Position numbers and translations under genes: made by a program. Of a stretch of DNA of 64,000 nt, positions 14,101 through 25,996 are shown piece after piece. The stretch comes from Oreocharis arfaki (Eukaryota; Chordata; Aves; Passeriformes; Paramythiidae): assembly GCA_013398015.1 (NCBI GenBank), contig VZRR01010329.1:937635-1001634 (forward strand). The letters are read 5' to 3'. Positions within the stretch are counted from its first letter, which is position 1, and every line of letters starts with the position of its first letter. Below the pieces are notes generated by a model. That model did no database searches, was not told where the DNA came from, and saw only the letters and a program-made list of their open reading frames with translations.

Positions 14101-15974
14101 ATATAGATGTATATGATAAAATTCCACCTCACAGCCACTTCAGATACTGAAGTACTTAATTTAGTGTTTCTGATAACGTCATTAGGTGTTCATATAGCAA
14201 AATTTTAAATCCTATTCCCTACCAAATGTTTTGGTTTCTGTTAAATTAAATTCTCTCATGAAAAGAAAGAATGAGAACACTGTTACTGAGGACACTTTTT
14301 AGTTTGAAGAAAGATTTCATAAGATTTTTCAAAGTACTGCTAAGAAGGAGAAAGTTAACAGTACTCCAAAAAAAATACTGTTCAAATTTAGAGCATAACA
14401 TTCGCATCATCTTATTTTTCTTCATTTGAATCTTATAGCATGAGGCATCTGAAATACTAGATTTAATAGAAAAAAAGATACAAATGAAAAAAGAATGCTG
14501 GTAAACATGGCACATAAGAATTACTTTATCCAAACTAGGTATTTAAAGTTGACTGGATTCTTAATAGTCATATAACCTCCCTTTCTTATTTTCTTCTGAG
14601 AGGAAAATCTCCTCCAGATAAAGGTGTCATATTCCAACTTTGCTGTGTGTGTTGGCATATCATGGAGGGAAAAATATTGGTCAGTAATCTGATTTAGAAA
14701 ATCCCTTGCATTTCTTTGGTCCTGTGCTATGTATATTTAAATATGTATGTTAATTGTTACAGATTAGAAATAATAACCATACTAGTTATACTGAAAATTA
14801 TATTATATTAGTAATAAAATATATTAAAAATCAATATGTTCAACTCTAGACAAGAAGTATGTATTTTCTGAACAATGCTCCTACTGAATGTATCAGTGAG
14901 TAGCATCATCAAGTTTTTAATGGAGAAAAATTGCATGAGAGTTAAAAAAATACCATAAATCATCTTCTAACTAAGGAGTATTAAATGATATATTATTTCT
15001 TCCATTTCTTCAGTTATTAATGTCTATATGTCCTGTTGGAGCTTATCACTATGAAATTCAACAACATTCTTTCCACAAGAATTATTCATGACAGATTCCA
15101 AAAACCAAAAATGACTGAGACACACAGCAGAACAGTGCAGAATATTCAAAAATGTGTTTCAGGAAGCCCAAATATATACCCTGCTGAAAGCCAAGAGAGC
15201 TGAAGCGTGAGGAGAAAATAAGACAAACACAGCTGACCAGGGAAATACAGGGAGCAATGAAAGAATGGATAAAGGCAGACACGACACATAAATCAATGGG
15301 GTCAATGCTCTGAGCAGAGATAAACAAGTCTAAAAATAACCAAATAAGGGCATAATCACAGAAGCCAAAATTGAAAATGTAGAGAAAATTGCAGAAGCTG
15401 TAAGGACAAACAATAACAGCTTTCACAAATATATGAGGAACAAGAGGTCAGTGGGAAAGACTGTCATCTCCGTATGTGGGGAAGTCAGTGGCAGAGGCTG
15501 CTGGGAAGCCAGCGCAACCTTCCCCTTGGTGTGCTCACTGGAGAGACCACAGGAAACATGCCAGAAACGGAGAGAAGTGTCCTGGAGGCAGAACCTGAAA
15601 AATTAATGAAACAAAGGATGAGAGTGGAGCAGGTTAAGAAAGAAAAAGAAGAAAATAGGGCAGCTTAACAGTAGGCTTCAGGTCTGGTGGCCTGTTTCCC
15701 AGGTTTCTGAAACACATGGTAAGGGTTTTTTTAACTCTTTCAGTCTATGAAGTCTACTGTACATGAAGTATTTGTAAGCTGTGTGAGGTATACAGTTGAA
15801 AGGCAGAAAGAAGCCAGTGCAAGCCAGCATTATAAAGGTTTTATATGAAAAATCATTGCAATGGTTTGTCAAGTATAAATCCAAGTACAGACAAAACCCA
15901 GTTCAGGGTTGTGGAATATCTGTTACAAATTATTTAGGAGAGTTGACAAAGGCTGCGTTGACATTAACTAGTGA

Positions 15975-16219
15975 TAGGCTAGAAACTGGAAGATGAGAAA
16001 TGTAGGCTGGATGTGAGGAAGAAATTCTTTGCTGTGACAGTGATGAGATATTGGAACAAGTTGCCCAGGGAGGTTGTGGATGCCCCATCCCTGGGAGTGT
16101 TCAAGGCCAGCTTGGACAAAGCCTTGAGCAATCTGTTGTAGTGGAAGGTGTCACCAGAGGGGTTGGAATAGATGATCTATAAGCTCCCTTCCAACCCAAA
16201 CCATTCTGTGATTCTATGA
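15975..16219 (+). repeat. CR1 LINE 3' fragment
   Basis: About 245 bp of CR1 3' end in forward orientation. It includes the conserved 'ttgcccagggaggttgtgga' stretch (16061-16080), 'cccttccaacccaaaccatt' and the terminal attctatga unit at 16211-16219. The 5' side fades into unrecognised sequence near 15970. Confidence 0.9.
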
Positions 16220-16892
16220 ACTAGCACAACCCATGTCCTTGGAAAAATTATGTATTTCCAAGCCTGAGTGTTGGACCCAACGATTAAAATATACAAATAC
16301 TTGTTTCTTGTAGCTGCTGCTGTGTCCTCAGTTTTAAATGTATGAGCAAAGACACTGAGAATAGATTCGTAAAGTTATAAACTAAAGTCAAAGTTCACAA
16401 CTTTACTTAAATAGCTGAGTTCCAAATAGTTATTCAATGAGATTTTAAAAAGCATCGAAGTAATCAGGCAGCTTATTGGAATTTATTTCCATTGCCAATT
16501 ATGCACTTTCCAGGGGGCCCTGAATCCCAAATAATGCCTTAGATTCTCACAAACTTTATAAAATATTGTGTAGAAGACCCTAAAGATATGAAAAAATATT
16601 AAAGATGACAAAAAACAGCAGTGACAATTTTTTCTACCTTTGACCAGTAATTTATATCTAAAAAGTCATGCAGGTCTTCTTAGTTGTCAAATACAAAAAT
16701 GAAACAGTTCAAACCAAAATAGATGTATTTGTTATCCCCCTGTCCTCTGCCTCACTTCTCACACTTTTGTGAATTCCAAAAGAGATTGTTTTAGGGCATT
16801 ACTGGATGAAAACTGTTAAAAGTATTTAGTGTTCTTAAATGAAAAAAGATTGGATCAGGATGGAGTTAATGTTCTGGCTTTAATGTGACAAA

Positions 16893-16968
16893 ATGTCCAG
16901 GGCTGGATGGGGCTTTGAGCAACCTGGTCTAGTGGAAGGTGTCCCTGCCCATGGCAGGGGAGTTGGAA
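16893..16968 (+). repeat. CR1 LINE fragment, 5' part, split by an LTR
   Basis: Matches the CR1 3' region (ggctttgagcaacctggtct at 16911) up to 'gttggaa'. The element stops here and resumes after the LTR, with the CR1 sequence continuous across the gap, so it was intact before the LTR entered. Confidence 0.88.
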
Positions 16969-17505
16969 GTAAATTGTCGCACTCTGCCGGGGCTGGCCGA
17001 GACCCAAGGGCGACGCTCGCAGCCAGTGCGTTTTCCGCTGCCGCCGCAACGGGCAGTTTTACCCAGGCCGGCGTTGGTGGCTCAGCACAGGCGGGGACAA
17101 GGGTGAGGGAGAGGTCTTTGGTGTAGATTTCAAGCTTTATTCAAGGGTGAAGGGACCAGGGACCAAAGACAAAGAAAATGGAGGGTCTAGGGGTTTTATA
17201 CCGTGGGAGGGAACAAACACAGAACCAATGGGGGTACAGCAGAGGAGGGTTTAGGGTAGATTGGCACAATGTATGCACAATGAGGAGGTAGCAGGAAGTG
17301 GGGTGATTTACACAAATCAATGGGAGATCAAGGAACAGGGAAGATTCCAGAGACATGGGCAGGACTGAGCAAAGAGGAGGGGATACAGCAGGCTGAATGA
17401 CAAGGGAGGGGGGGGGTATAACACTTAGGAACGAACCAGCTGTGGGGAAAGCTTACAAATTAACATAATACGCTAAAATCACATTTATACACTACAACAG
17501 TAAAT
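16969..17505 (-). mobile_element. Solo LTR of an endogenous retrovirus, with 6-bp target duplications
   Basis: A 525-bp LTR (16975-17499) is flanked by identical gtaaat copies at 16969-16974 and 17500-17505. Read on the minus strand it begins TGTTGTAG and ends GTGCGACA, the TG...CA ends expected of an LTR. In the same orientation there is a TATAAAA box (plus-strand ttttata near 17196), then an AATAAA signal (plus-strand tttatt near 17134), and then a GC-rich 3' end, the usual U3-R-U5 order. A 6-bp duplication fits retroviruses of the alpha/beta (ERVK-like) type. No internal viral genes are present, so this is a solo LTR left by recombination between two LTRs. Open frames crossing the GC-rich part are not genes. 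Confidence 0.9.
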
Positions 17506-17550
17506 AATCTTTAAGGTTCCTTCCAACCCAAGCCATTCCACGATTCTATG
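17500..17550 (+). repeat. CR1 LINE fragment, 3' part, split by an LTR
   Basis: Resumes the CR1 broken at 16968 (aatctttaaggttccttcca at 17505) and runs to the terminal cacgattctatga at 17538-17550. Confidence 0.88.
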
Positions 17551-20392
17551 AAAAATTCGAGTTTATATGAATGTTAGTGGGGAAAAATGTTCACAGTTAC
17601 ACATATATGGGTGCTCTTTTAGTTCAGAGCTGTCCGAAGTGTCATCATTACCTCTTAAAATGCTCTAAGAAGGTTATAATAAGAGGAAGAAAAGAAATCC
17701 TGGGCATTTCTAGGGGTAAGCCTACTCACATCTTTGGAAATAAAGATCAGGATTTTGAGAAAATAGATTTAACAAATAATGGAACTGAAAAAGCTGTAGT
17801 GAGGGTAGTGTGCATCCAAAAGAGGAGAAAAACAGGAACCAAGAAAGCAAGACACAGCCAGTAAGTAAATGTTAACCTGTTCCCTTAAATCATATTGAAC
17901 TGATGTGCAGGTTTCTAAAAGCTGCCTGAGCTCCAGGATGTGATCCACACTTGTTTTCCAGGATGCAGGCTGTGTTAGACACCTGAATGAAACAGGTTCC
18001 TCCCTAATTATCCATCCGTTTCCCTCGGCACAACATGCACCCTGAAATTCCAGTTTTGAGGAAAAATTCATCTGCCTTCTTTCAGAGCTCTGTGTGGAGA
18101 GTTTAAATAGGCAGCTGCTGAAACCCCATAGCACCAGGGAAAGCACCAAAATAAACCTGAAGTGGTCAGAACTACAAGAAACAGTGCTTCCCTTTTGCCC
18201 CCGGTTTTATGTGGTGTCCAGACTGATGGAGATTGAATTCCTGTTTCTGCCTTGACTGTGATGATGTGGGATGTTTTCCATGGAAATATGTTCTCTATTT
18301 CCTCTTGATTCTGGGCAGCTGGGTCCTGACCAAGAGGAGGACTCACAGGACAAGAGGCGGGACAGTCATTTGGCAATGAACTGTAGTGGTGATCTAGGAC
18401 AAGGATTTCTTCTATATTTATAGGTTTTACTTTGAAGTTCTTTAGATGGAAACAAATATAGTCCAAACAGAAAACACCAGAAGCTTAGGGCTCCCTATTT
18501 TTCAGGTTTAGGGCTCTTAAAATTAGTGAAAATTTGGGCTTTTGCTTGCCTGTTGCATCAGAGTTTCTTGCTTCCAAGTGCACCAGGGCTCATCTTCTAT
18601 AAGAATATGCTCTTCCACCGAATATGCCACACGACCTGCTGGATGGAGCATGGCTCTGGAATCTGGAGGCTGTGGATCTATTCCCCCTCTAGCCTGCATC
18701 ACTAGGCCTCAACTTAAATGCTGGTGTCTGGAATCCGTATCCCACTAGGACTACTACCCTGCTCCCAAGTGAGGTGCATTGGAATCTGACTTGATGCATG
18801 TACTTAAACTTTATGCAGTATTTCTCTATAGTGTTAATGGAGGCAGGTGATTTTAGGCATGCTGGATTAGATTTTAAAGACACTTACAGTCTCCACAGAG
18901 AGAGAGAGGCACCTGTGTTGCACGGAGAAAGTCTCCTGTAGCAGGTTTTCCACGAATACCATCTTTTGTAACTCTGTATGTTTGTTAGATATGTGTGTGC
19001 CAGGCAGACTGTGAACAAGTGGTTTGAAATTTAGGTAAGACAATAGCTAAGTTAGGCACTTAAATAAAGTGATTGGGTGCTTAAATAAAATTGTTTTTAC
19101 CTAAGTAGCAGTTTAAGTAATTGGGATGCATAGCTGCTGGGATGCAATTAAATTAGACCAAGATCAAGACTCTGAGGACCCCACATAGGGCACATCTGTA
19201 GTACTAAATGTGGTGAAGCCCCAGATTTTTCAGTGGTCTGTCAACCGAATATGAATCATTATAAGAGTGGAAGAAAATAAGAGATCCTTGGTGTATTGGG
19301 ATAAAGGGAGAAAGAATATAACATAGAAGGGGAAGTTAGTAGATATGCAGAAGAGGCTATAAAGAGCAGTTTAAACATCCCAAAACTAGTTAATCACAGG
19401 AAGAAGACTAAAAACTGATACAGCTTGAGTAATGTTTATAGTCACAGGATGATAAAGTTCAAAGAGGAAGTTCTTTGAACAAAAAGTAAAGTGTGTGTGC
19501 AGTCACTCTACACAGAAGGTTATAGAGGTTACACAAGGGAGGTCAGATTCAACAAACACAGATTATGTGACCTTTGAGAAACAGGTGGCTGCTCTGGTAG
19601 AAGACCTGGACTCTGAAATACTATTTCTGTTGCAATGCATTAAAATGCATTAAAATCATTGATTTGGAAGTGGTACTCAAGTTTTTTAAAGTCTTACTTT
19701 CTTCATTGACAACAGATTTTGTTTATTGCTTGATTTTTTTAAAATGAGAACACTTCGAACACTGACCATGGTAATTATTGGGGTTGGTTGTGTTGGGAAG
19801 TTTGTTTTCCCATTTATCCAGCCTTGTAGCATATAATGGAGAAAAATAGTGGAGAATGTAAGAGTGATTCTTTCTTATTATTATGTTATTATTTATAATA
19901 ATAATAACAAACAAAAACATTCAGAATATGATCATGTTTCAGTATTTAAACACCATTGAATCATATCTTAACTGAGCACAATCAAAATAATGAATACTAC
20001 AAAATTATGCAGCATTGCTCTATTCTTGATTGCTGTACTGCTAGCTAGAGGTAGGACAAGATTGCTATTTCTTTAGCTATATTCGTCTGCCTTAGAAAAG
20101 AGGGTAACATGCAGAAGAGAAAAAAGAATGAGAAGGGAAAACACACGTTTGTATCACTTCTTAAACTGTTACGCTGTCATGCATGTGTGACATTTTCAGG
20201 CAAATAATAGTCACTTGCATTTTCACAGGTTTTGTAAGAGTCCTCCCCCTTGGTTATCATTGCCTAAACAGCATTTTACTTTGAAAACATGCATTTTGAG
20301 AACAGCGACTAACCATGATGTAGAATTAGAATATATGACTAAATGAAATGTGGAGGATAGTGTAATAATTTGCATATTTTATTTTTAAACAG

Positions 20393-20910
20393 TGTTTATG
20401 GCTGTCCATTGGCAAAAAAAAGAAAAACACAAGATAAGCAACCCCAAGAACCAGCCCCCAAAAGAAAACCCTTTGTGGTTAAAGCAGACAACTCTTCAGT
20501 AGATGAATGCTATGAGACTGATGGAACAGAGGAAATGGATGAAAAGGAAGAGGAAGAAGAGGAAGAGGATGAAGAAGAGGAGGAATATTCTGATGATACT
20601 GAGGAGCAAGGTGACGAGGAGGAGGATGATGAGGAGATAGATCGAGAGGAAGAGGAGGAGATTGAGGAGGAAGAAGAGGAGGATGAAGAGGAAGGTGAAG
20701 ATGTGGAGGATGAAGAGGAGGAGGAAGANTATTCTGATGATAATGAGGAGCAAGGTGACGAGGAGGAGGATGATGAGGAGATAGATCGAGAGGAAGAGGA
20801 GGAGATTGAGGAGGAAGAAGAGGAGGATGAAGAGGAAGGTGAAGATGTGGAGGATGAAGAGGAGGAGGAAGAAGAAGAGGAGGAAGAAGAGGAGGAGGAG
20901 GAAGAACGTG
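20393..20910 (+). CDS. MYT1L: MYT1L exon: end of zinc finger 1 and acidic tract
   Basis: 518-nt internal exon. The acceptor AG is at 20391-20392 and the donor GT at 20911-20912. The first base completes a Ser codon (AG|T); the last G starts a Glu codon finished by the next exon. The protein opens with SVYGCPLAKKRK, the final Cys of finger 1 plus a basic stretch that is a plausible nuclear localisation signal. About 30 residues of Pro/Lys-rich linker follow, and then about 130 residues that are nearly all Glu/Asp. Such an acidic run is a known feature of MYT1-family proteins. Here it contains a 48-codon block twice (20586-20729 and 20730-20873), with an undetermined base at 20729 (codon GAN, Glu or Asp). 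As I recall the mammalian protein, it has the block once, so the length may be wrong. Reading on past the donor would reach a stop at 20937. Confidence 0.95.
20586..20873 (+). repeat. 144-bp tandem duplication in the acidic exon, N at the junction
   Basis: Two adjacent 144-bp copies, each starting tattctgatgat (20586 and 20730). By eye they differ at one determined base (act versus aat, Thr versus Asn, at the fifth codon), plus the N at 20729, the last base of copy 1. The unit is 48 codons, so the reading frame is kept. Confidence 0.93.
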
Positions 20911-21991
20911 GTAATAATCAGAGTATTAGTAAAAAGTAATGTGTGTTTTCTGGGTTAATCTTCTAGTGTGGTGTGTGAGGATTTAGCTGTTCAGTTCTCA
21001 TTAAAGCTAATGGAAATCATGCAGTTAAATCTTTCTGCTCCACACTGAAAATATACCCCACTGTGTTCTCTTAACATTTATTTTAATAAGTCTGTCTTCC
21101 AAATATTTTTTAATACACCAGCGCTCACATTTCAAACAAGGAGGGTGGAGGTGTGTTTGTGCTAAAAATGCTTGCATAAAATGTAATCCTAGTAGTGGAT
21201 TAATGCATGCAGTTACCAGGAGAATATTCACAAAGGTACAAAGAAAGCATCAGCTACAGCTGGGTGCCTGTACTGATCATTTGCAAGTGTTTTTGCTAGA
21301 TATGTTTGTAGAATGTCAACAGTTGCCCACATAAATTCTGTCACAAGTTTGCAGATAATTTTTGTGAGCAAAAATGGACCTCTTCCCTTCAAAAATTTTG
21401 CCCTATATTTCCCCCCCAAGAAACTGTTCAGAATTAACTATTATAACATACTTTGGTTCTTCCAGACTTGAATTCCGTGTGCTTTAGTTGATTCTATTAA
21501 AATATAGCAAGTGACAGGTTTACATAGATAACATATTTCGAGAATGTATATATCTTTGATATCATGCCGTGGCATAAGTGCCGTTTAGACATACAGGTTA
21601 CTGGTAGTAACCAAATTAATGCAGTAGCAATATGATTAGCCTGTGATTCAACTTTCTCTTTTTTTGGGATATTGGACTTTATATAATACTTTCAAAATAT
21701 GTAATCACTGTCCATTTACTCCATATGCTGATGACAGACATCATAATGCACTGGGGTGAAATGAAGGAATCATGCAAAAATTAATGAGCTATCTAAAAAG
21801 TATTTTGTTCCCATTTCCAGGGAACACGTTTTTGGTTGGGTAGATTCACCTTTCTAACCAATAAAAATATAAGAAAAGCTTTCAGCACTCCTCAGTTGGA
21901 TTCCTCTTAGGAACCAGGTATGAAAGTTGTATGACTTTTGTTTCAGCATTCTGTAAGGTCAGATCTTAAATCTTAAAGAAAGACTTTGAAA

Positions 21992-22375
21992 CTATTCTTT
22001 CCATTTGGGTGAGATGGTGGCCAGCTGGGTGGCTATCAGAGGTTTCTCAGATACTACATCTGTAGCATTTCCTCGACTGCCTGAATTTGCCTCAAAATTG
22101 GTAGAGAATAAATGGTCAGTCTTAAAACTTGCATGAGTTTGATGCAACAGGGAAGTAATTTCCTTTTGCAGGGAACTCTGCTGTTTCAGAACCTGGAAGA
22201 GAAGCTGTGTTAGATCAGGCTGATGTGCAGCTGCTGTTGCTCTCCTGATGAGCAAGTGCAGGATGTCCAGCAGTTTCTTTAACAAATAGTGGTGACTGAG
22301 TTTGTTGGTGCTTAGATTACGGTGCAACTGCTGCTGTGATTTCAGCTGACATTTAAAACTTTGAATCTACACTAT
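21992..22375 (-). other. Unidentified antisense open frame (unproven)
   Basis: The minus strand is open from an AG near 22375 to a TAG at 21992, about 125 codons. The predicted peptide is Leu/Gln/His-rich with a helical look (LLKKLLDILHLLIRR and LLFQVLKQQSSLQKEITSLL). There is no ATG near the start; reading from a TTG gives 111 residues. The sequence before it (ttttatcatttttgatagtgtag) could pass as a splice acceptor. I do not recognise a family. It may be a chance frame, a relic of a gene copy, or an exon of an antisense transcript. Confidence 0.2.
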
Positions 22376-24890
22376 CAAAAATGATAAAAGTTAAAAAAAA
22401 AAGAAAAAGCTAAAGCAAAACTCAAGAGCTCAAGAAAATCGCTTCTGTCAAGCCAGCAGGCTTGATACTCACTTTATTTTTCTATGATAATGAAACACAG
22501 TGGTTTACTTATTCCAACACAGTTACACATGCAGTTAGTGGTCCTAATCAATGTGAAGAGACTGACATTGTTTTTTGACTGCTTTCCTTCCATATATAGT
22601 AGGCTGTGGTTAAGAACTGCAAAAAATTTCCAAAGGTACCTCTATTAGCTGCTCTGCGTATTACTTGAAATGAAAATTTATATAGGTCAAGTTTTTCTTC
22701 GGAACTCATGCTATTCCAGTGACAAAACAAATGTGTATATTAATAAATAAATATATATTCTATCTAAAAGATTAGTAATTAAGAAAAATTCCTCATGAAA
22801 ACAGAAAAGTAATAATAGAATTTTATATGAAAAGTATTTCATGATCCTTTTGAGTATCAACATAGTAATCAGTATACGACAGTCCCAGTTAAAGCAGAGA
22901 TGATTTACAAGGAAGTTTAGCAATTAATGAGGAAGGTGGTATGGAGTTCCTTATGTCTATGCCAAAGAGGAGAGAGTGATAACAGTTTGGTTTTGGTGAG
23001 GTCTAGAAACTAATAAATAAATCATATTTTTAAAAATAGTTTATTTCCGGTTGTTTCCAATAGGGATAATGATGTTTCACTTCATCCTGCTTGTAGCATA
23101 ACCTGCATTGGTGGAATTTGGGCTGCTGATTTTCCAGAAAAAAAAGTGCAAAATTAGGTGTTCTTAAACCGCACGGTCTGAATATGACTCTTGCCTGTAT
23201 CTATTGACTATATGGAAATTTAGATCTGTCAGCAATGAATTTAGTTGTCTCCATCACTCACTGCTCACTACAAGGCTCACTACAATATAGTAGCAAACCA
23301 CTTTATAAGTCACCTTAGCAGGAAGTCTTAATGTGTCTTAGTATTCCTATCCCTAGAAACAAAATGCGGAATTATCCACTGGTGACCAGGATGCTTGCAC
23401 AGTTCTCATGAAAGTTTCTTTCACTAGTGCAGTAGATGATAGCAGTCCAGAAAATTTCCAGAAGTAGCTATAGTCTAGGTGAACAAAACAGTTAAAATCA
23501 TAAGTATTGGTGACAGAAGAATTCTGTCAGCAAGTATAGGATAGGACTATCAAGGCAGAAATGGGGAGAGGGGGAACGGAGAGGGTGGGAGGGTAAGCGT
23601 AAAGGATTTTACTGTTTCTTAGGTCAAATTCAGTTTTCTAGTAGAAGAGGGTAAGTCCTGGGAAACTCAAGTATGTCACTGGTGTGTCAATGCCCATTCC
23701 TTTTTTGGTTAAAGGAGTGGGGATTTTGGATGGGCTTCTCAGTGGATATAGATAATATACAGGTAATGAAGGTAAACAGTTTTTATTGGAAATACTTGGG
23801 CATTCACTGAAACCATCACAGCCTTTTTGAAAATCAGGTCTTTGTAGCCTTGTCATTGGTAAACTAAAGGACTTGGAGAACAAAGATATATCCTAACAGT
23901 CTCATAAATCTCAAAATGTCTATTTAAAACTAAAAGGAAAAAAAAACCAACCCAACTTCTTTAGATGAGTCCTAAATTCTGTGCCGGTACTTCTGTACAC
24001 AATCCTTGGAATCAAAATTCATGTTTTAAACTCTCCCTCAATGGCTAGCATATCCTCTTTAAATTTCCATTAAATCTGAATCTCTTTGAAGAGCAGGTAT
24101 TTATCCATCTATCTGTGAAGAGACTTGAGAAGCCCTTAGGTTCAACACAGCTGCTAAAGGAAAGATGAATCTTTCTGATTTCCCTTCTATCCCAGGGAAA
24201 AAAGGACAGATAGAGGTGACCTGTGTTATGATAACCTAACCCGTAAATTGAAATACAAATGGGAAGGAGTGAGAGTAAAGGCTGCTTTTGGAGCATCCCT
24301 TCTCTGTGATGGCAAAGAACCTTTGGATTAAAAATTGAAGTATGCATTCAATTTGCAAAGCAAACCGAAGTACCTTCTTCTGAGATGAGCTTGCTTCAGG
24401 TAGTTGGATCCTAAAGACTCTTTCACAATGCTTTTCTATTTTAAAAAAATCTCCCTTGGAGGAGCTCCCAGAACAGATGTTCCGAGTAACCATTTAGTCC
24501 ATATCACATGAAGACATTCAAAATGCTTGTACTCTGGGTATTTTTTAATCAGGAACAGGAGGAGTTAAGTTGATTCCAGACCTAAGGAAATTTAATACGT
24601 CATTCAAATCCATTTCACAGATGATGCTACAAAAACTGTTGCAGTTTCTTAACTGGTGAATTATGAGTCTTTTAGATGCTCCCTTACATTTTCTATTGAA
24701 CTCAAGGTAGCTGGCATAACCAGTATACTAATATGTGGTATTGCACCTAATTTTTCAAGTGAAATCCACTTCAAAAATAGCTGTAAACCGCAGATAGCAA
24801 TGTGTATTCTAAGGAGACACAGTACAGGTTTTTCTAATAAGAAAAACTAGCACATGGACATAGAGATAGATGTTCTACCTATTTTCATGT

Positions 24891-24950
24891 TTCATAGAAT
24901 CATAGAATTATTTAGGTTGGAAAAGACCTCTAAGATCATTGAGTCCAACA
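24891..24950 (-). repeat. CR1 3' tail, short reverse fragment
   Basis: The stretch ttcatagaatcatagaatta (24891-24910) followed by 'ggttggaaaagacctctaag' is the reverse complement of the CR1 3' terminus. Only about 60 bp are present. Confidence 0.88.
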
Positions 24951-25853
24951 GTATTTGTTTAAATTGTAGGATTGTTTTTAAAAATCTCATATTATGTTTG
25001 TGTTTTTTCTTTCATTTGCATGAACTCAACACAGACAGATCCTCAAAATGTGAAATCCTCCTATCAGCTCTATTAAGATTGTTAGTGCCCTCCACTATCT
25101 TCCTGATCCCCTTAGCAGATTGCATCTGAAGCACTTGTGTTCTCTGAGCAAGGAGACAAAAACACCAATCTAAAAGATGAAAGAAGCCTGTGTGCTGAGG
25201 AAAGCATGGTGGCACACAGCTTTCCAGCTGTGCATGCTGCTGAAAACACTCCAGATAAAGTAAACATCTTGATGAAATGACGACAGCCTATCTATATTAG
25301 CAAGGTCACCTGTCAGCCTGCTGACCACTAATCATATTCATTTATTTAAACTGTTAGCAGGAAAATGGTCATCTGTTTGGTGAACACAGTAGGTGTTCAG
25401 TCTTGCAGAGAGCTACACTCATGTGTACCTCACAAGCAAAACACCTAATAGAAGTAAATTATAGCTTTAAATTAAGAGGCCAGAAAGTATAATTTCACTG
25501 CTTAGGACAATGTATATGGGAAAAAGTGTCTTTCAGGGCCAAAGAAGACTAAACAAATATCTGATATTTTCATAATGCAATGCGGATCTAAACTCTTTGC
25601 TAATGAATTTTACTGCTGTGCTGTACTGTACCTTGATAAAAGAAGATACCCTGTGCGTAGGGTATCTCACACCCTAATAATAACAACTGGAAGAAAAGAA
25701 AAAGCTTAGAGTTGCTGCTGGAAGACATTTATCCTGGCCATTGCATTCTTTTCCTCTGGATAAAAAGTTGAAGTTGCCTTTTTAGTCTAGTTACCAAGTG
25801 CTCAAGCCTGGGATTTGTTGAGTCAAGCCTCAGCATAAGAACTTCTATTGATA

Positions 25854-25996
25854 CTGAGATCAGCTCAGTTAAAAAGCATGATGCTAATAATACCACAGTT
25901 GTGTGTTTGATCCCTTTATGGGAAATTTCCTTGAGAGTTGCGCTCGATAATCCTTGGAGTTCCCTTCCAACTCAGAATATTCTGTGAATCTGTGAT
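25854..25996 (+). repeat. tRNA-Ile-derived SINE with CR1-like tail
   Basis: Positions 25855-25923 align along their length with a vertebrate tRNA-Ile: cagctcagtt at the A box, gctaataata at the anticodon loop, and gtttgatccc at the B box, with scattered changes. The next ~70 bp are CR1-like (ggagttcccttccaactcag at 25957, ending attctgtgaatctgtga). This head and tail arrangement is that of the zebra finch SINE (TguSINE1) as I know it, which would suggest a songbird or close relative. The tRNA part is too degenerate to be a working tRNA gene. Confidence 0.75.

Larger units (their letters stand above)
1..20392 (+). other. MYT1L: Intron upstream of the acidic exon (5' end outside window)
   Basis: No coding exon is recognisable. 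The first visible exon begins inside a Ser codon of zinc finger 1, so an exon ending in the AG of that codon must lie upstream; I looked for the CPxPGC...H half-finger on this strand and did not see it, so the intron appears longer than 20 kb. Contents are AT-rich DNA, a possible MIR scrap near 2.1 kb, a CR1 at 4.0-4.45 kb, a CAAA/poly-A simple repeat near 8.05 kb, a CR1 at 16.0-16.2 kb, and a CR1 interrupted by an LTR at 16.9-17.55 kb. Short open frames here show no family resemblance. Confidence 0.8.

Noticed and set aside
16855..17126. Open frames on both strands across a GC-rich block
   Set aside because: They cross the CR1/LTR boundary, so they are by-products of the nested insertion.
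20496..20753. Leu/Ile/Phe-rich minus-strand frame resembling a membrane protein
   Set aside because: Exact antisense of the Glu/Asp codon run of the MYT1L acidic exon.
23638..24493. Three minus-strand frames that might be pieces of one gene
   Set aside because: I translated the interval; the frames do not join into a consistent protein, stops are frequent and no family was recognised.
25855..25923. Functional tRNA-Ile gene
   Set aside because: A and B boxes and stems carry too many changes, and a CR1-like tail follows directly: it is a SINE.
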